From Terriglobales bacterium (GTDB lineage: Bacteria; Acidobacteriota; Terriglobia; Terriglobales; Acidobacteriaceae): 64,000 nt of DNA. The DNA lies in the NCBI GenBank assembly GCA_035764005.1, contig DASTZZ010000095.1:1-64000 (forward strand), written 5' to 3'. The notes beneath the pieces are model-generated. The model had not been told where the DNA came from, ran no database searches, and saw only the letters and a list, made by a program, of their open reading frames with translations. Position numbers and translations under genes: made by a program. This document shows positions 26,991-36,364 of this stretch, in pieces (positions within the stretch are counted from its first letter, which is position 1; every line of letters begins with the position of its first letter).

Positions 26991-27788
26991 ATGCAATTCA
27001 CCAGCGACGATGCCCAACTTTATTACGATTCAATGGGAGAGGGTTTTCCAATCGTTCTGCTTCATCCATTCCCGGTTCACCATGAATTCTGGAAACCAAT
27101 AGCAAACAAGCTGGCGACGCGCTACAACGTGATTCTTCCCGACCTTCGCGCCCACGGGCGCTCCGAGGTAGGCAAGGGAACAGCGACGATGGGCAAATAC
27201 GCCCTCGATCTGACGCGCTTGCTGGAAGCGCTGCAAATTCCCAAAGCGGTATTCGTTGGCGTGTCCATTGGTGGATACCTGCTTTTTGAATTCTGGCGAC
27301 GCTTTCGCGAGCGCGTTGCTGCGTTGGTGCTTGCGAACACGCGGGCCGAAGCGGACACCCAGCAGGGAAGAGCAAATCGACTGAAATCCATTGCCGACTC
27401 GCGACTCCACGGGACCGGTCCATTCTTCGATGCTCAGGCGCAAAACCTGATCGGAGAAACAACGCGTCGAACGCGTCCTGACATCGTTGCAAATGCGCGC
27501 GCCATGATGCAGATGATGAGTGTCGATGGATTGGCTGCGATTCAGCAGGGAATGGCGGAGCGTCCCGATTCAGTCCCTACGTTGAGCACGATCAACGTGC
27601 CCACGCTGATCGTCGCTGGCGAGGAAGACACGGTTACGCCGATCGCCAACGCGCGGCTCATGCATCAACACGTTAGTGGCTCGCGGCTACAGACCATTGC
27701 GCGTGGCGGACATTACTCAGCTCTCGAGCATCCGGAAGAATTTGGCCGAGTTCTGCGGCAATTTCTGGATGAGCTTCGGCTGGGCTGA
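26991..27788 (+). CDS. Alpha/beta hydrolase
   Basis: A soluble hydrolase (265 aa). Oxyanion motif LLHPFPVHHEFW, nucleophile elbow VGVSIGGY (Ser near 86), Asp in VAGEEDTVTP (~206-216) and His in RGGHYSALEHPEEF (~236). This is the family of 3-oxoadipate enol-lactonases and peptidase S33-like hydrolases; the exact substrate is unclear. It converges on the TPR protein gene with one base between the stops. A direct repeat lies just upstream. Confidence 0.92.
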   Translation: MQFTSDDAQLYYDSMGEGFPIVLLHPFPVHHEFWKPIANKLATRYNVILPDLRAHGRSEVGKGTATMGKYALDLTRLLEALQIPKAVFVGVSIGGYLLFEFWRRFRERVAALVLANTRAEADTQQGRANRLKSIADSRLHGTGPFFDAQAQNLIGETTRRTRPDIVANARAMMQMMSVDGLAAIQQGMAERPDSVPTLSTINVPTLIVAGEEDTVTPIANARLMHQHVSGSRLQTIARGGHYSALEHPEEFGRVLRQFLDELRLG

Positions 27789-27789
27789 T

Positions 27790-28836
27790 CTAGTGGGCTG
27801 CAGGAACAGCCGGGCTGGCTGCCGACGCCATGTATGCCTTCAGCTTTCCAATGGTCTCCCGCGCGGCTCCTGCATTGGGATCCTGCGGCGCCAAAGTCAG
27901 GAATTCCTGCAGCTCTGCAAGTCCTTCGGTGTAGTTCTTAAGGGCCAGCATTATATGGGCGCGGACAAGATGGACAGGAGCGTATTCCTTCGGGAGAAAG
28001 CTCTGCGCTTTCGAGAGCTGCTGCAGTGCATGCTGATAATCGGCCTTTCCTACATAAGCCTTGGCCATTTCGAAATACGATTGCCACGAACTCGGCGACA
28101 GCGTAATCGCACGATCAGCTGAGCGCAGCGCATCGTCAAACTTGTGCAGTTGGTTCAGAGCTGCCGACATCGCCGTATACGCGAGTGAATAGCCCGGGTC
28201 CGATTTAATCGCGTGGTCAAAATCGTTAATTGCCGCTTCCGGATGCGAAGAGTCAAGCGACATAACGCCGCGCAGCGTGAGCGCCTCCGCATAATCAGGA
28301 TAAATCTCAAGGGCTTTAGCCAGTTCTTTCTTCACGTCATCGTTGCGATTCTTGGAAAGAGCAGTTTCAGCTTTGTGGTATGCATCCCGCGCTTTTTGTG
28401 GAACCTTGTACTGAGCAACTGAAACCGTCGCGTTCCCGTCTGCCTGGTTGGCGCCTGCCGCCGTGTTGAGTCGCAGCCGAAGATTCATCCCAAAATCGCC
28501 CGAAGCGAGGTGCTCATGCGCCTCTGACAACCCACGCACCGCCGTCACGTCGTAACCAGAGGCGGGTAGTCCAGCGAACTGAAATGCTCCAGCATTGTTT
28601 GTATAGCCGGTCGCGATAATCCGTGATGTCTGTTCGCTGCGAACCTCAATACGGACGTCGGGAATAGGAGAGCCGTCGGAGCCTACTACCACACCGGAAA
28701 TACTGCTGACCTGCATTCTGTCGAGGGAGTTGGTGCGCGTACCGAACGAATCGGGAGGAACAGTGTAAATTTGAGAAAAGCAAACGCCGCTGCTCAGGCA
28801 GATTGCAAGGAAGGTTGTTACCACTCGGCCTCTCAT
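27790..28836 (-). CDS. Secreted TPR protein with carboxypeptidase-regulatory-like domain
   Basis: An exported protein (348 aa). After the signal peptide (~1-21), residues ~44-110 form a carboxypeptidase regulatory-like beta-sandwich (ISGVVVGSDGSPIPDVRIEV, TNNAGAFQFAGLPASGYDVTAV). Residues ~145-335 hold five TPR units (KNRNDDVKKELAKALEIYPDYAEALTLRG and following). This pairing is frequent in Acidobacteriota secreted proteins; the role is probably cell-envelope or matrix interaction. Confidence 0.88.
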   Translation of the reverse strand: MRGRVVTTFLAICLSSGVCFSQIYTVPPDSFGTRTNSLDRMQVSSISGVVVGSDGSPIPDVRIEVRSEQTSRIIATGYTNNAGAFQFAGLPASGYDVTAVRGLSEAHEHLASGDFGMNLRLRLNTAAGANQADGNATVSVAQYKVPQKARDAYHKAETALSKNRNDDVKKELAKALEIYPDYAEALTLRGVMSLDSSHPEAAINDFDHAIKSDPGYSLAYTAMSAALNQLHKFDDALRSADRAITLSPSSWQSYFEMAKAYVGKADYQHALQQLSKAQSFLPKEYAPVHLVRAHIMLALKNYTEGLAELQEFLTLAPQDPNAGAARETIGKLKAYMASAASPAVPAAH

Positions 28837-29053
28837 GGCCCGGTACCTCGTTAAATTTCACGAGCATCGGGAGGCACCTTGTCACCCGTGGGGAACCTCA
28901 TTCATCGCTCGGCACTGCATGGCTGCCGTGCTGCAGAATGAGAGTGAACTTTGGTCCCGCTAAGTTGGCTGATGAATTTGCGCGAATACAAAAATTAATA
29001 GCGGCATGTCAGGCAACTAAACTGGCCTGCCCCTCTGAAGGACATCAAGATTG

Positions 29054-30334
29054 ATGACGGACGTAGTCGTTAAACCTGCGAGAAATATCGTCGGATCGAT
29101 TCGTTTGCCCGGCGACAAAAGCATTTCTCATCGTTATGGGATGTTGGGAGCTTTGGCCGAAGGAACCACGCGCTTACGAAATTTTTCTACTGGCGCGGAC
29201 TGCGCCAGCACGCTCGCCTGCATGCAAGCGCTTGGCGCCCGAGTCGAACGCAAGGACGGAGAAATCGCGATCCACGGCTGCGGCGGCTCCTTGAAAAAAC
29301 CAACTGAGTCGCTTGATTGCGGCAACTCAGGATCGACAATGCGTATGCTCTCCGGCATCCTCGCAGGCCAGCCTTTTGAGAGCGAACTGATCGGCGATGC
29401 CTCTCTTTCGCGGCGGCCCATGCGGCGGATTATCGAGCCTTTGAGCAAAATGGGAGCATCGATCTCCTCCCAGGATGGACATGCGCCACTACGAGTACGC
29501 GGAGGCAAGCTGGAGGGAATCTCGTACAAACCTGCAGTGGCAAGCGCTCAGGTGAAAACATCGCTGCTATTTGCAGGACTCTTCGCAAACGGGGAAACCA
29601 CGGTCGAAGAACCGATTCGAACCCGCGATCACGGCGAAGTCGCTTTGCGCGCATTCGGCGCGGATCTCAGTCGTGACAAAGAGCGCGTGAGCATACGAGG
29701 AGGCCAGCGGCTGAAGGCGATTGAATCCGTTGTCCCGGGTGACATCTCATCTTCAGCATTTTTCTTATGTGCGGCGGCGCTGTTTCCTGAAAGTAATCTC
29801 GTGATCGATTCGCTCCTTCTAAACCCAACGCGCGCGGTGCTGCTCGATGTGCTCACGGCGCTGGGTGCGCGCCTGCGCATGGTTCAGGTGGAAGAGAGTC
29901 AAGGCGAGTTGATGGGAACAATCACAATCGAAGCCGGTCCCCTGAAAGGCGTCAAGTTGGTTGGGGCGCAATCTGCCGCGTTGATCGATGAAGTGCCGGT
30001 GCTCGCAGCAATCGCTCCTTACACTCGCGACGGCATCGAGGTACGCGACGCTCGCGAACTGCGCGTCAAAGAGTCCGATCGCATCGCGGCAGTCGCGAAA
30101 AATCTGCGAGCAATGGGGGCTCAAGTCACCGAGCACGAAGACGGATTAAGCGTCCCTGGCAGCCAGCAACTGCACGGCGCAGAAATCGATTCCGAGCACG
30201 ATCACCGCATCGCAATGGCCTTTGCAATTGCGGCCCTGAGAGCCAAGGGCGATACGTTAATCCGCGGCGCAGATGCCGCGCAGATTTCATTTCCAGAGTT
30301 CTTCCTGATGCTGGAAGGTGTTGCTGAAAGATGA
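29054..30334 (+). CDS. aroA: 3-phosphoshikimate 1-carboxyvinyltransferase (EPSP synthase)
   Basis: Sixth step of the shikimate pathway: transfers enolpyruvyl from PEP to shikimate-3-phosphate. Signatures: LPGDKSISHRYG near the N-terminus (Lys22, Ser23, Arg27), LDCGNSGSTMRMLSGILAG, SLSRRPMRRIIEPL, RVKESDRI and HDHRIAMAFAI. Length (426 aa) is normal. The ATG is chosen over an adjacent upstream TTG. The SGSTMR form of the PEP loop with an Ala in SAAL suggests a class I/II decision needs alignment. Stands alone, followed by vapBC. Confidence 0.96.
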   Translation: MTDVVVKPARNIVGSIRLPGDKSISHRYGMLGALAEGTTRLRNFSTGADCASTLACMQALGARVERKDGEIAIHGCGGSLKKPTESLDCGNSGSTMRMLSGILAGQPFESELIGDASLSRRPMRRIIEPLSKMGASISSQDGHAPLRVRGGKLEGISYKPAVASAQVKTSLLFAGLFANGETTVEEPIRTRDHGEVALRAFGADLSRDKERVSIRGGQRLKAIESVVPGDISSSAFFLCAAALFPESNLVIDSLLLNPTRAVLLDVLTALGARLRMVQVEESQGELMGTITIEAGPLKGVKLVGAQSAALIDEVPVLAAIAPYTRDGIEVRDARELRVKESDRIAAVAKNLRAMGAQVTEHEDGLSVPGSQQLHGAEIDSEHDHRIAMAFAIAALRAKGDTLIRGADAAQISFPEFFLMLEGVAER

Positions 30335-30350
30335 GCGGTATGGCCGAATC

Positions 30351-30396
30351 GCTTTGACATGTGCAGAACATGAAAATATGTTATTGACATGTCAAA
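30351..30396 (+). promoter_or_regulatory. vapBC promoter with overlapping inverted-repeat operator
   Basis: An 11-bp perfect inverted repeat (CTTTGACATGT at 30351-30361, ACATGTCAAAG at 30386-30396) brackets the promoter: -35 TTGACA (30353-30358), 17-bp spacer, -10 TATGTT (30376-30381). The right arm overlaps the vapB start codon. Transcription would begin about at the ATG, so the mRNA may be leaderless. The layout fits autorepression by a ribbon-helix-helix antitoxin complex. Confidence 0.8.
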
Positions 30397-30619
30397 GATG
30401 ATCCAGCTCCGAAACGTCCCGGAGAGCTTGCATAGAAAGCTCAAGGCCAGGGCCGCGATGGAAGGCATGTCCCTCTCGGACTACTTGATGTCCGAAATCC
30501 GGCACATTGCTGAAAGACCTACGCTGAATGAGTTGAGAGCCAGGCTGAATCAACGTGCTCCAGTGGAACTGAACGGAGGGGTTGCCGAGATTCTGCGTGC
30601 TGAACGAGATTCGCGGTGA
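30389..30619 (+). CDS. FitA/VapB-type antitoxin
   Basis: A 76-residue antitoxin. The N-terminus (MSKMIQLRNVPESLHRKLKA, then MSLSDYLMSEI) is a ribbon-helix-helix DNA-binding unit of the FitA type; the C-terminal ~35 residues (LNELRARLNQRAPVEL...AEILRAERD) are the flexible part that wraps the toxin. It overlaps the toxin start by 4 bp (GTGA). An ATG three codons later (30398) is possible. Confidence 0.9.
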   Translation: MSKMIQLRNVPESLHRKLKARAAMEGMSLSDYLMSEIRHIAERPTLNELRARLNQRAPVELNGGVAEILRAERDSR

Positions 30620-31008
30620 TCGTTATCGATGCTTCTGCTGCGCTTGAGTGGCTGCTTCGGTCTCATGCCGGATTGCATATCGAGCAGCGCATTTTTTCGA
30701 GCGGCGAACGTTTAGCAGCACCTCACCTGCTGGATATCGAGGTTCTGCAGGTTGTCCGGCGATTAGCTTCTGCAGGAAAGATTTCACCTGTACGTGCGGG
30801 TGAAATTCTGGACGATTTCACCTCCGCGATCATTGATCGTTATCCGCATCACATGCTTGTTCATCGAATTTGGGCTTTGCCTCAGAATCTTACTGCCTAT
30901 GACGCGGCATATGTAGCTTTAGCTGAGATGATAGGTGCACACCTGATCACGTGCGATGTCCGACTCGCGCGAGCGCCTATCTCTCAGGTGCAGATCGAGT
31001 CATTTTGA
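30616..31008 (+). CDS. vapC: VapC-type PIN-domain toxin (ribonuclease)
   Basis: A 130-residue PIN domain with the acidic residues of the metal-dependent active site: Asp5 (VIDASAALEWL), Glu42 (LLDIEVLQ), Asp96 (LTAYDAAYVALAE) and Asp114 (LITCDVRLAR). GTG start overlapping the antitoxin stop. VapC toxins cleave tRNA or rRNA; the target here is unknown. No mutation is seen in the active site, so it is probably functional. Its stop faces the M48 protease stop across 26 bp. Confidence 0.92.
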   Translation: MIVIDASAALEWLLRSHAGLHIEQRIFSSGERLAAPHLLDIEVLQVVRRLASAGKISPVRAGEILDDFTSAIIDRYPHHMLVHRIWALPQNLTAYDAAYVALAEMIGAHLITCDVRLARAPISQVQIESF

Positions 31009-31034
31009 GAGCGACTCGAGCAGCAAGGCAGCTT

Positions 31035-32339
31035 CTACTCCTGGGCGCCAGTTCTCCGTCGCAATGTCGGATGAGGACGCGCGCCGCCCTGGAACGCGCG
31101 GCCGTGGGTCAGCCTTGAGACTCGATCGCGAATCGCGTCGAATTCGCTCGTATCAGTGATGTAGCTTTCCCGATCTGGTAGCATCTCCAGCTCAGCTTCT
31201 GCGCGACGGACGCGGTCTTGCGTCATGGGGTGGGTCATGAATGCTCGCGCAATGAAGCTGTGCGGCTCCTTGTCCTCGCCTTCGAGCTTCTCGAAGAAAT
31301 CGACGAAGGCGGTTGGATCGTAGCCGGCGGCATACTGATATTCGATTCCGAGCAGGTCAGCCTCGCGTTCGGCGTCGCGGCTGAATTTCAGGAATGACAT
31401 CGGCATAGCTACGCTGGCGACTTGACGAACCGCGTATCCCACTGGCCCGCCGAAGAAGATCAAGGGCAGGGAAGCGTATTGCGTGATTTCACTCTTGGTC
31501 AGATTTCGCGTAGCATGCCGGGCGCAAACGTGCGCAATCTCGTGGGCCATCACTCCGGCGAGTTCGGCTTCATCGTCGGCAGCGAGAATGGCGCCGGTGT
31601 TGATGTAGAAAAATCCTCCCGGTAATGCGAACGCATTTACTTCGTCATCATCGATCACTTTGATGGTGAAAGGCACTTTGCAGTCGGAATGGCGCACGAG
31701 AATCTGTCCAGTCCGATTCACATACTCATTGACGACCGGATCGGTCAGCAAACGCGCGCTCTGCTCCACTTCCATCGAGAGCTCGCGTCCGATCGCGACT
31801 TCTTTTTCGATGGAGAAGAAATTTACGCCTTCGCCAATGTCGCGCTCACCAATGCGCGAAACGTCGAACTTCGCCGGAATCGAAGCCGGCCGACGCGGTG
31901 CGGAATTCGTTTCCGCCATGCGCTCAGCAGTCGTGCGGAACCCGGTTCGCGGCAAATCGGAGGAATATGCGTAGTCGTCCTCGTCTGGAGAAGTGCTCGC
32001 GAGTGACCAGTTGAATGGGTCGGGTGTTAACCGATAGCTTTTTGGCTGAGGAGTGGTTGTGCGCGTCATGGAGCGATTTGAGAGGTCGAACAGGCGAGAA
32101 CTCACCAGCCATGGGCGAACGAAAGCGATCATCGTTCTTGGGTCCGCGTGCAATGGATTCCGACGAACCGACGGAGACCACAGCAGAAGGTCGATCAGCC
32201 TCTGAGGCCCAGGACTTCCATCAGTAGTTATGGGTTGAATAGAAGTGGAATTTTGCGAGGAGGCAGGGAGAGCGACGGCCATCAGGACGCCAACAGTCAG
32301 CCGAAGAACTGCACGAAGAGAAAACAGGGGAACAAACAT
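31035..32339 (-). CDS. Secreted M48-family zinc metalloprotease
   Basis: A 434-residue exported protease. A signal peptide (~1-28, ending PASSQ) is followed by a Ser/Pro-rich N-terminal region, then the M48 domain with the zinc motif MAHEIAHVCARHA (near 268-280) and the third ligand region SRDAEREADLLGIEYQYAAGYDP. No TPR tail of the BepA type is visible. Likely a periplasmic quality-control protease. The ATG giving MFVPLFSL is preferred to a TTG three codons earlier. Confidence 0.9.
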   Translation of the reverse strand: MFVPLFSLRAVLRLTVGVLMAVALPASSQNSTSIQPITTDGSPGPQRLIDLLLWSPSVRRNPLHADPRTMIAFVRPWLVSSRLFDLSNRSMTRTTTPQPKSYRLTPDPFNWSLASTSPDEDDYAYSSDLPRTGFRTTAERMAETNSAPRRPASIPAKFDVSRIGERDIGEGVNFFSIEKEVAIGRELSMEVEQSARLLTDPVVNEYVNRTGQILVRHSDCKVPFTIKVIDDDEVNAFALPGGFFYINTGAILAADDEAELAGVMAHEIAHVCARHATRNLTKSEITQYASLPLIFFGGPVGYAVRQVASVAMPMSFLKFSRDAEREADLLGIEYQYAAGYDPTAFVDFFEKLEGEDKEPHSFIARAFMTHPMTQDRVRRAEAELEMLPDRESYITDTSEFDAIRDRVSRLTHGRAFQGGARPHPTLRRRTGAQE

Positions 32340-32543
32340 GAGCCGCAACTCCGACTGCCGTCTTGCTCATTGTATGCCCGCGTGCAACTGCCGGGATTTG
32401 ACCGTTCCCATGGGTTCTGCCAATGCTCGGACGTTCTAGGTGCGCCGCGCGTCTCGCCGTTTATCCCTGTGTGAACAGCAGCTCTCAACTGCAACAATTT
32501 ATAATCTTGCATTCAGCGACTACAAAGAGGTCAAGGAGTGCAT

Positions 32544-33821
32544 TTGAGACGCGGGTTCACTCTCGCTGCGATAGCGAGCATTGTTTTGTTAATCGTCAGC
32601 CAGCCCGGATGTGGGGGCGGCAATAGCAGCACCACGCCGACCAGCGGCCTCGAGGAGCGGGCCTTTGTCGCCGTTAATCTGACCAGCACCGGCAGCATAT
32701 TGATCGTGGATGCATCGAAGGATCAGCTGTCTGCGTCCAGTATCCCCATCCAAGGAACCCAGCTTCTGTCCTCTCCGCCGCCGCAGATCATGATTCCCGG
32801 TCCGAACAGCACGACCATCGAGTACAACAGCGGCGACAACAATGTGAACATGATCGACAACATCAAGGAGACGCAAGTCACTAAAATCGGTAGTATCGAT
32901 TGCACGTCAGGTACAGCGTGCCAGATACAGTTCGCCGGTCCTGTCGACAGCCTCGCCGCGAGCTCTGATGGAAAATTCATCTACGCCGCGCTCGGGAGCA
33001 ACAGCGAGGTAAGCATAGCTGATCTGACAGGAAGCACCTCAGTTGCAATCAAAAACATTCCAGATGTTCCTGGCAACTGTCAGACGAAGGGCAATTGTCT
33101 ACCTGGCGCGCATCGCATTGTGCTTTCGCACAATAACAATAAGCTTCTCGTTTTTAACGAAACGTTGAATCAGTTTGAAATTATTAATACTCCCGACAGC
33201 ACAGTGCAGACCGTGACAGGCCTCGATCACCCTATCTACGGTGTCTTTTCGGCGGATGACAGCAAGGCCTACATTCTCAACTGCGGTGCCGAGTGCGGCG
33301 GAACGCAAGCCAGCATCGTCACCGTCGATATGAGCTCGCTCGGCCTCAGCCAGCCAGTGAACGTCGATGCTGCGACGATCGGAACAGCAGACACAAACAA
33401 CCTATACGTTGCAGGAAGCAATCCGGCAACCCCGGGAGCGGGAAGCGTGACCGTGCTTCCGCTTTCATCGCTTACGGGTGGGAAGCAGATCAAAATCGGC
33501 GACGGCTTCCATCAAGTAATTTCCTCGTTTCAGGGCAAAGTCATCGTGGGCGCGCGCACGTGCACGACAGGATGCCTCTCGATCGTGGATCCAAATGCGG
33601 GAACAGCGATTATCGATACGCCCGCGGCGGGCCAGCCGCAAAAGGGCGATGTGTTGGCGATCGCTCCCGTTGCGCCGCGCAAAGTCTTCTACACCGCCGA
33701 AGGCGGCGAGCTGCGCATTTACGACGCCACCACGGGAGTGGAAGAGCTCCTCAACACTGCTCCGATGATCGATATCGTTGGTAAAGTGACTAGCGTTCTG
33801 TACGTGGGCCCAAAGACATAG
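32544..33821 (+). CDS. Lipoprotein with beta-propeller (YncE-like) repeats
   Basis: About 425 residues. The N-terminus has a short signal peptide ending in a lipobox-like SQPGCGGG, so it is probably lipid-anchored. The rest shows repeated strand-rich blades with WD/YncE-like phrases (DSLAASSDGKFIYAALGSNSEVSIADL, HRIVLSHNNNKLLVFNETLNQFEIINT, YGVFSADDSKAYILNCG). The TTG is preferred because AAGGAG sits about 5 bases before it; the GTG two codons earlier (32538) is too close to that site. Function unknown. Confidence 0.8.
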   Translation: MRRGFTLAAIASIVLLIVSQPGCGGGNSSTTPTSGLEERAFVAVNLTSTGSILIVDASKDQLSASSIPIQGTQLLSSPPPQIMIPGPNSTTIEYNSGDNNVNMIDNIKETQVTKIGSIDCTSGTACQIQFAGPVDSLAASSDGKFIYAALGSNSEVSIADLTGSTSVAIKNIPDVPGNCQTKGNCLPGAHRIVLSHNNNKLLVFNETLNQFEIINTPDSTVQTVTGLDHPIYGVFSADDSKAYILNCGAECGGTQASIVTVDMSSLGLSQPVNVDAATIGTADTNNLYVAGSNPATPGAGSVTVLPLSSLTGGKQIKIGDGFHQVISSFQGKVIVGARTCTTGCLSIVDPNAGTAIIDTPAAGQPQKGDVLAIAPVAPRKVFYTAEGGELRIYDATTGVEELLNTAPMIDIVGKVTSVLYVGPKT

Positions 33822-33874
33822 CGTTCATCGAGTTGCTCTGGCATTTCAGCATGCCCTCGGCAATTTCAGGTGAA

Positions 33875-33892
33875 GTGCTTCTTCCGAAGCAC
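33875..33892. terminator. Hairpin between convergent genes
   Basis: A perfect 7-bp stem GTGCTTC/GAAGCAC with a TTCC loop midway between the stops of the propeller lipoprotein and rsmA. It can form in both transcripts; no T-tract on either side. Confidence 0.45.
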
Positions 33893-33934
33893 CCACATAC
33901 GGCTTACAACACAGCCCGGGCTGAGATTGGGTTC

Positions 33935-34783
33935 TCAGCCTCGGATTAAGTGCTTGTAAACATCTGTCAAGCCGATGAGCGATAGTTCCTCTGCGCGGGC
34001 GCTCGCATGAACTCCCACGTGCTGCAATGCTGTTTTGATCGAAGCCTCGTCGTACATTCCGCGCAAATTGTTGAACAGCGTCTTGCGCTTCTGCGCAAAT
34101 GCCAGCTTAGAAAAGTTCAGGAACTCGCGCGAATCGATTCCCAACTGTTCGGCTTTCGGAGCGACGCCTAACCGCAGCACACTGGAATGGACCTGAGGAG
34201 GAGGAGAAAATGCGCCAGGAGGCAGCGTGAACAGCCTTTCAACGTCGGTGAACAGACGCGCAGTCACCGTGAGCAATCCATAGTCGCGGCTCTCTGGTTC
34301 GGCGACGAGGCGATCGGCGACTTCTTTCTGCACCATCAGTACGACGGTTTCTATATGCTCATGCTGTTCGAACACTCGAAGGAGAATGTCAGAGGTGATG
34401 TAGTACGGGATGTTTCCAACAACCTTGACGGGGTCCGATCCAGGTGCCGAAATGGAACCGAGCAATCCAGGGATGCTGGCGCCCAGAAAATCGCCTCCGA
34501 CGATCGTGATGTTGGGTAGATCACGAAATTCGTGCTCCAGCGCGTTTGCCAGATCACGATCCAACTCTATCGCAATCAGATGGCCAGCGCGCTGGGCGAG
34601 CAGCTTGGTTAGGGCGCCGCGTCCGGGCCCGATCTCGATTACCACCGAGTTGGAGATATCGCCCAAGGCATGGACGATGCGAAGCGCAGCTCCGCCATCC
34701 ACGAGAAAATTCTGTCCAAGCTTTGGCTTTTGTTTCGGGCGTGTGCTCTGACGCGCTGCGTTGACCTGTCTATGAGTGGACAT
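33935..34783 (-). CDS. rsmA: 16S rRNA (adenine1518/1519-N6) dimethyltransferase
   Basis: KsgA/RsmA (282 aa), which dimethylates two adjacent adenines in the 3' helix of 16S rRNA during small-subunit assembly. SAM motif VIEIGPGRGALTKLL, the acidic loop IAIELDRDL, the catalytic NIPYYITSDILL and the C-terminal FSKLAFAQKRKTLFNNL. Start PKQKPKLGQNFLVD is typical. Divergent from glgA across 128 bp. Confidence 0.96.
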   Translation of the reverse strand: MSTHRQVNAARQSTRPKQKPKLGQNFLVDGGAALRIVHALGDISNSVVIEIGPGRGALTKLLAQRAGHLIAIELDRDLANALEHEFRDLPNITIVGGDFLGASIPGLLGSISAPGSDPVKVVGNIPYYITSDILLRVFEQHEHIETVVLMVQKEVADRLVAEPESRDYGLLTVTARLFTDVERLFTLPPGAFSPPPQVHSSVLRLGVAPKAEQLGIDSREFLNFSKLAFAQKRKTLFNNLRGMYDEASIKTALQHVGVHASARAEELSLIGLTDVYKHLIRG

Positions 34784-34911
34784 TAGACTCGAACTTTTGC
34801 CTTGGCCCTTCGATTCTGCTCTGTTGCGAGCAGCACGATAGGGCCTTCCGGACAGCGCCTTTCGTCTCGGGTGGCTGGCGGAAACCTGAATCCACGCCGA
34901 AGGAGCTCTGG

Positions 34912-36363
34912 ATGCGAATCACCTTCGCCGCCTCGGAAGGTGTGCCTTACTCCAAGACAGGCGGTCTGGCCGACGTCGTTGGAGCGCTGCCTAAGGCGCT
35001 CGCGGCGCTCGGTCATGAGATCACCGTCTTCCTTCCGAAATATAAGCAGTCGCGGCTCAAGCAGGAGCACGTGGTCATTCCCAATCTGACCATTCCTATG
35101 GCAGACCACCTGCTCTTCTGCCAGGTTGTCGACGGCGGCAAACACGATGGAGTGCAATTTTACTTTGTCGATCACCCGGAGTTTGCCTTCCGCGACGGCC
35201 TGTACGGCGACAGCCGAGGGGACTATCCGGACAATGCTGAGCGCTTCACGATGTTTTGTCGTGCGGTGATCGAGTCCTCGAAACGCTTCGGTCCTCCGGA
35301 TGTCTTTCACGTTCATGACTGGCAGGCGGCGCTCATTCCCGTCCTTCTCCGCAACCAGTATGCATCGGATACGGATTTCTCACGCAGCGGCACCGTACTG
35401 ACAATTCACAACATCGGTTATCAGGGCATCTTTCCCAAATCGGTAATGCCCAAGCTGCTGCTTCCCTGGACGCTCTTCACCATGGATCGGCTGGAGTTCT
35501 ATGACAAGGTTAACTTTCTGAAAGGTGGAATCGTCTACGCCGATTATGTGACCACCGTCAGCCGGACATATGCGCGCGAAATTCAGACAAGAGAATATGG
35601 ATTTGGGCTGGCAGACACAGTACGCGCCAAGCGCGATCGCGTCGTCGGCATCGTGAACGGCGTAGATTACGGTGAATGGAATCCGGAAACGGACCGCTAC
35701 CTTCCCGCAACGTTTTCCACTTCTGATCTAAGCGGCAAAGTGAAATGCAAGCTCGCCTTGCTCGACGAATACGGGATTCCCAAGCAGAAAGCCGATTGGC
35801 CCGTAGTAGGAGTTATCTCCCGCTTTGCCGCGCAAAAGGGATTCGATCTGATGGAAGCGGCGTTGCCGCAACTTCTCACCGATGAGATGGTGCTGCTTGT
35901 GCTCGGAACCGGCGATGTCCATTACGAGTCGATGTTCCGCACTTTGCACAAGCGCTTTCCCGATCGCCTGTGCGTGAAGATCGCTTACGACAATCGCCTT
36001 GCACACCTCGTCGAAGCTGGCTCTGACATATTCCTGATGCCGTCCCATTACGAACCTTGCGGTCTGACGCAGATCTACAGCATGCGTTACGGCACGGTGC
36101 CGGTTGTTCGATCGACTGGTGGCCTCGAAGACACAGTCGAGCAGTGGAATGCGAAGACCGGGAAGGGAACTGGGTTCAAGTTCTCCGGCTACACTGCTCC
36201 GGAATTGCGCGCCGCGGTTCGCCAGGCCCTTACGACGTTCGAGAAGGAAGCCGAATGGAAGCGGCTCATGCTTAACGGCATGCGCCAAAATTTCTCATGG
36301 GAAGAGCCGGCGCGTGAATACGCTGCGGTCTACGAGAAAGCACATCGGTTACAAACAGTCTGA
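34912..36363 (+). CDS. glgA: Glycogen synthase (ADP-glucose)
   Basis: GT5-family glycogen/starch synthase (483 aa) that extends alpha-1,4-glucan from ADP-glucose. N-terminal substrate motif YSKTGGLADVVGALPKAL (Lys15), HVHDWQAALIPVLL, IHNIGYQGIFP, the second Rossmann half VGVISRFAAQKGFDLM, and the C-terminal PSHYEPCGLTQIYSMRYGTVPVVRSTGGL. AAGGAG lies 6 bases before the ATG. It converges on the hydrolase gene with 1 bp between. The GH13 protein at 53.8 kb may belong to the same alpha-glucan metabolism. Confidence 0.96.
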   Translation: MRITFAASEGVPYSKTGGLADVVGALPKALAALGHEITVFLPKYKQSRLKQEHVVIPNLTIPMADHLLFCQVVDGGKHDGVQFYFVDHPEFAFRDGLYGDSRGDYPDNAERFTMFCRAVIESSKRFGPPDVFHVHDWQAALIPVLLRNQYASDTDFSRSGTVLTIHNIGYQGIFPKSVMPKLLLPWTLFTMDRLEFYDKVNFLKGGIVYADYVTTVSRTYAREIQTREYGFGLADTVRAKRDRVVGIVNGVDYGEWNPETDRYLPATFSTSDLSGKVKCKLALLDEYGIPKQKADWPVVGVISRFAAQKGFDLMEAALPQLLTDEMVLLVLGTGDVHYESMFRTLHKRFPDRLCVKIAYDNRLAHLVEAGSDIFLMPSHYEPCGLTQIYSMRYGTVPVVRSTGGLEDTVEQWNAKTGKGTGFKFSGYTAPELRAAVRQALTTFEKEAEWKRLMLNGMRQNFSWEEPAREYAAVYEKAHRLQTV

Positions 36364-36364
36364 T

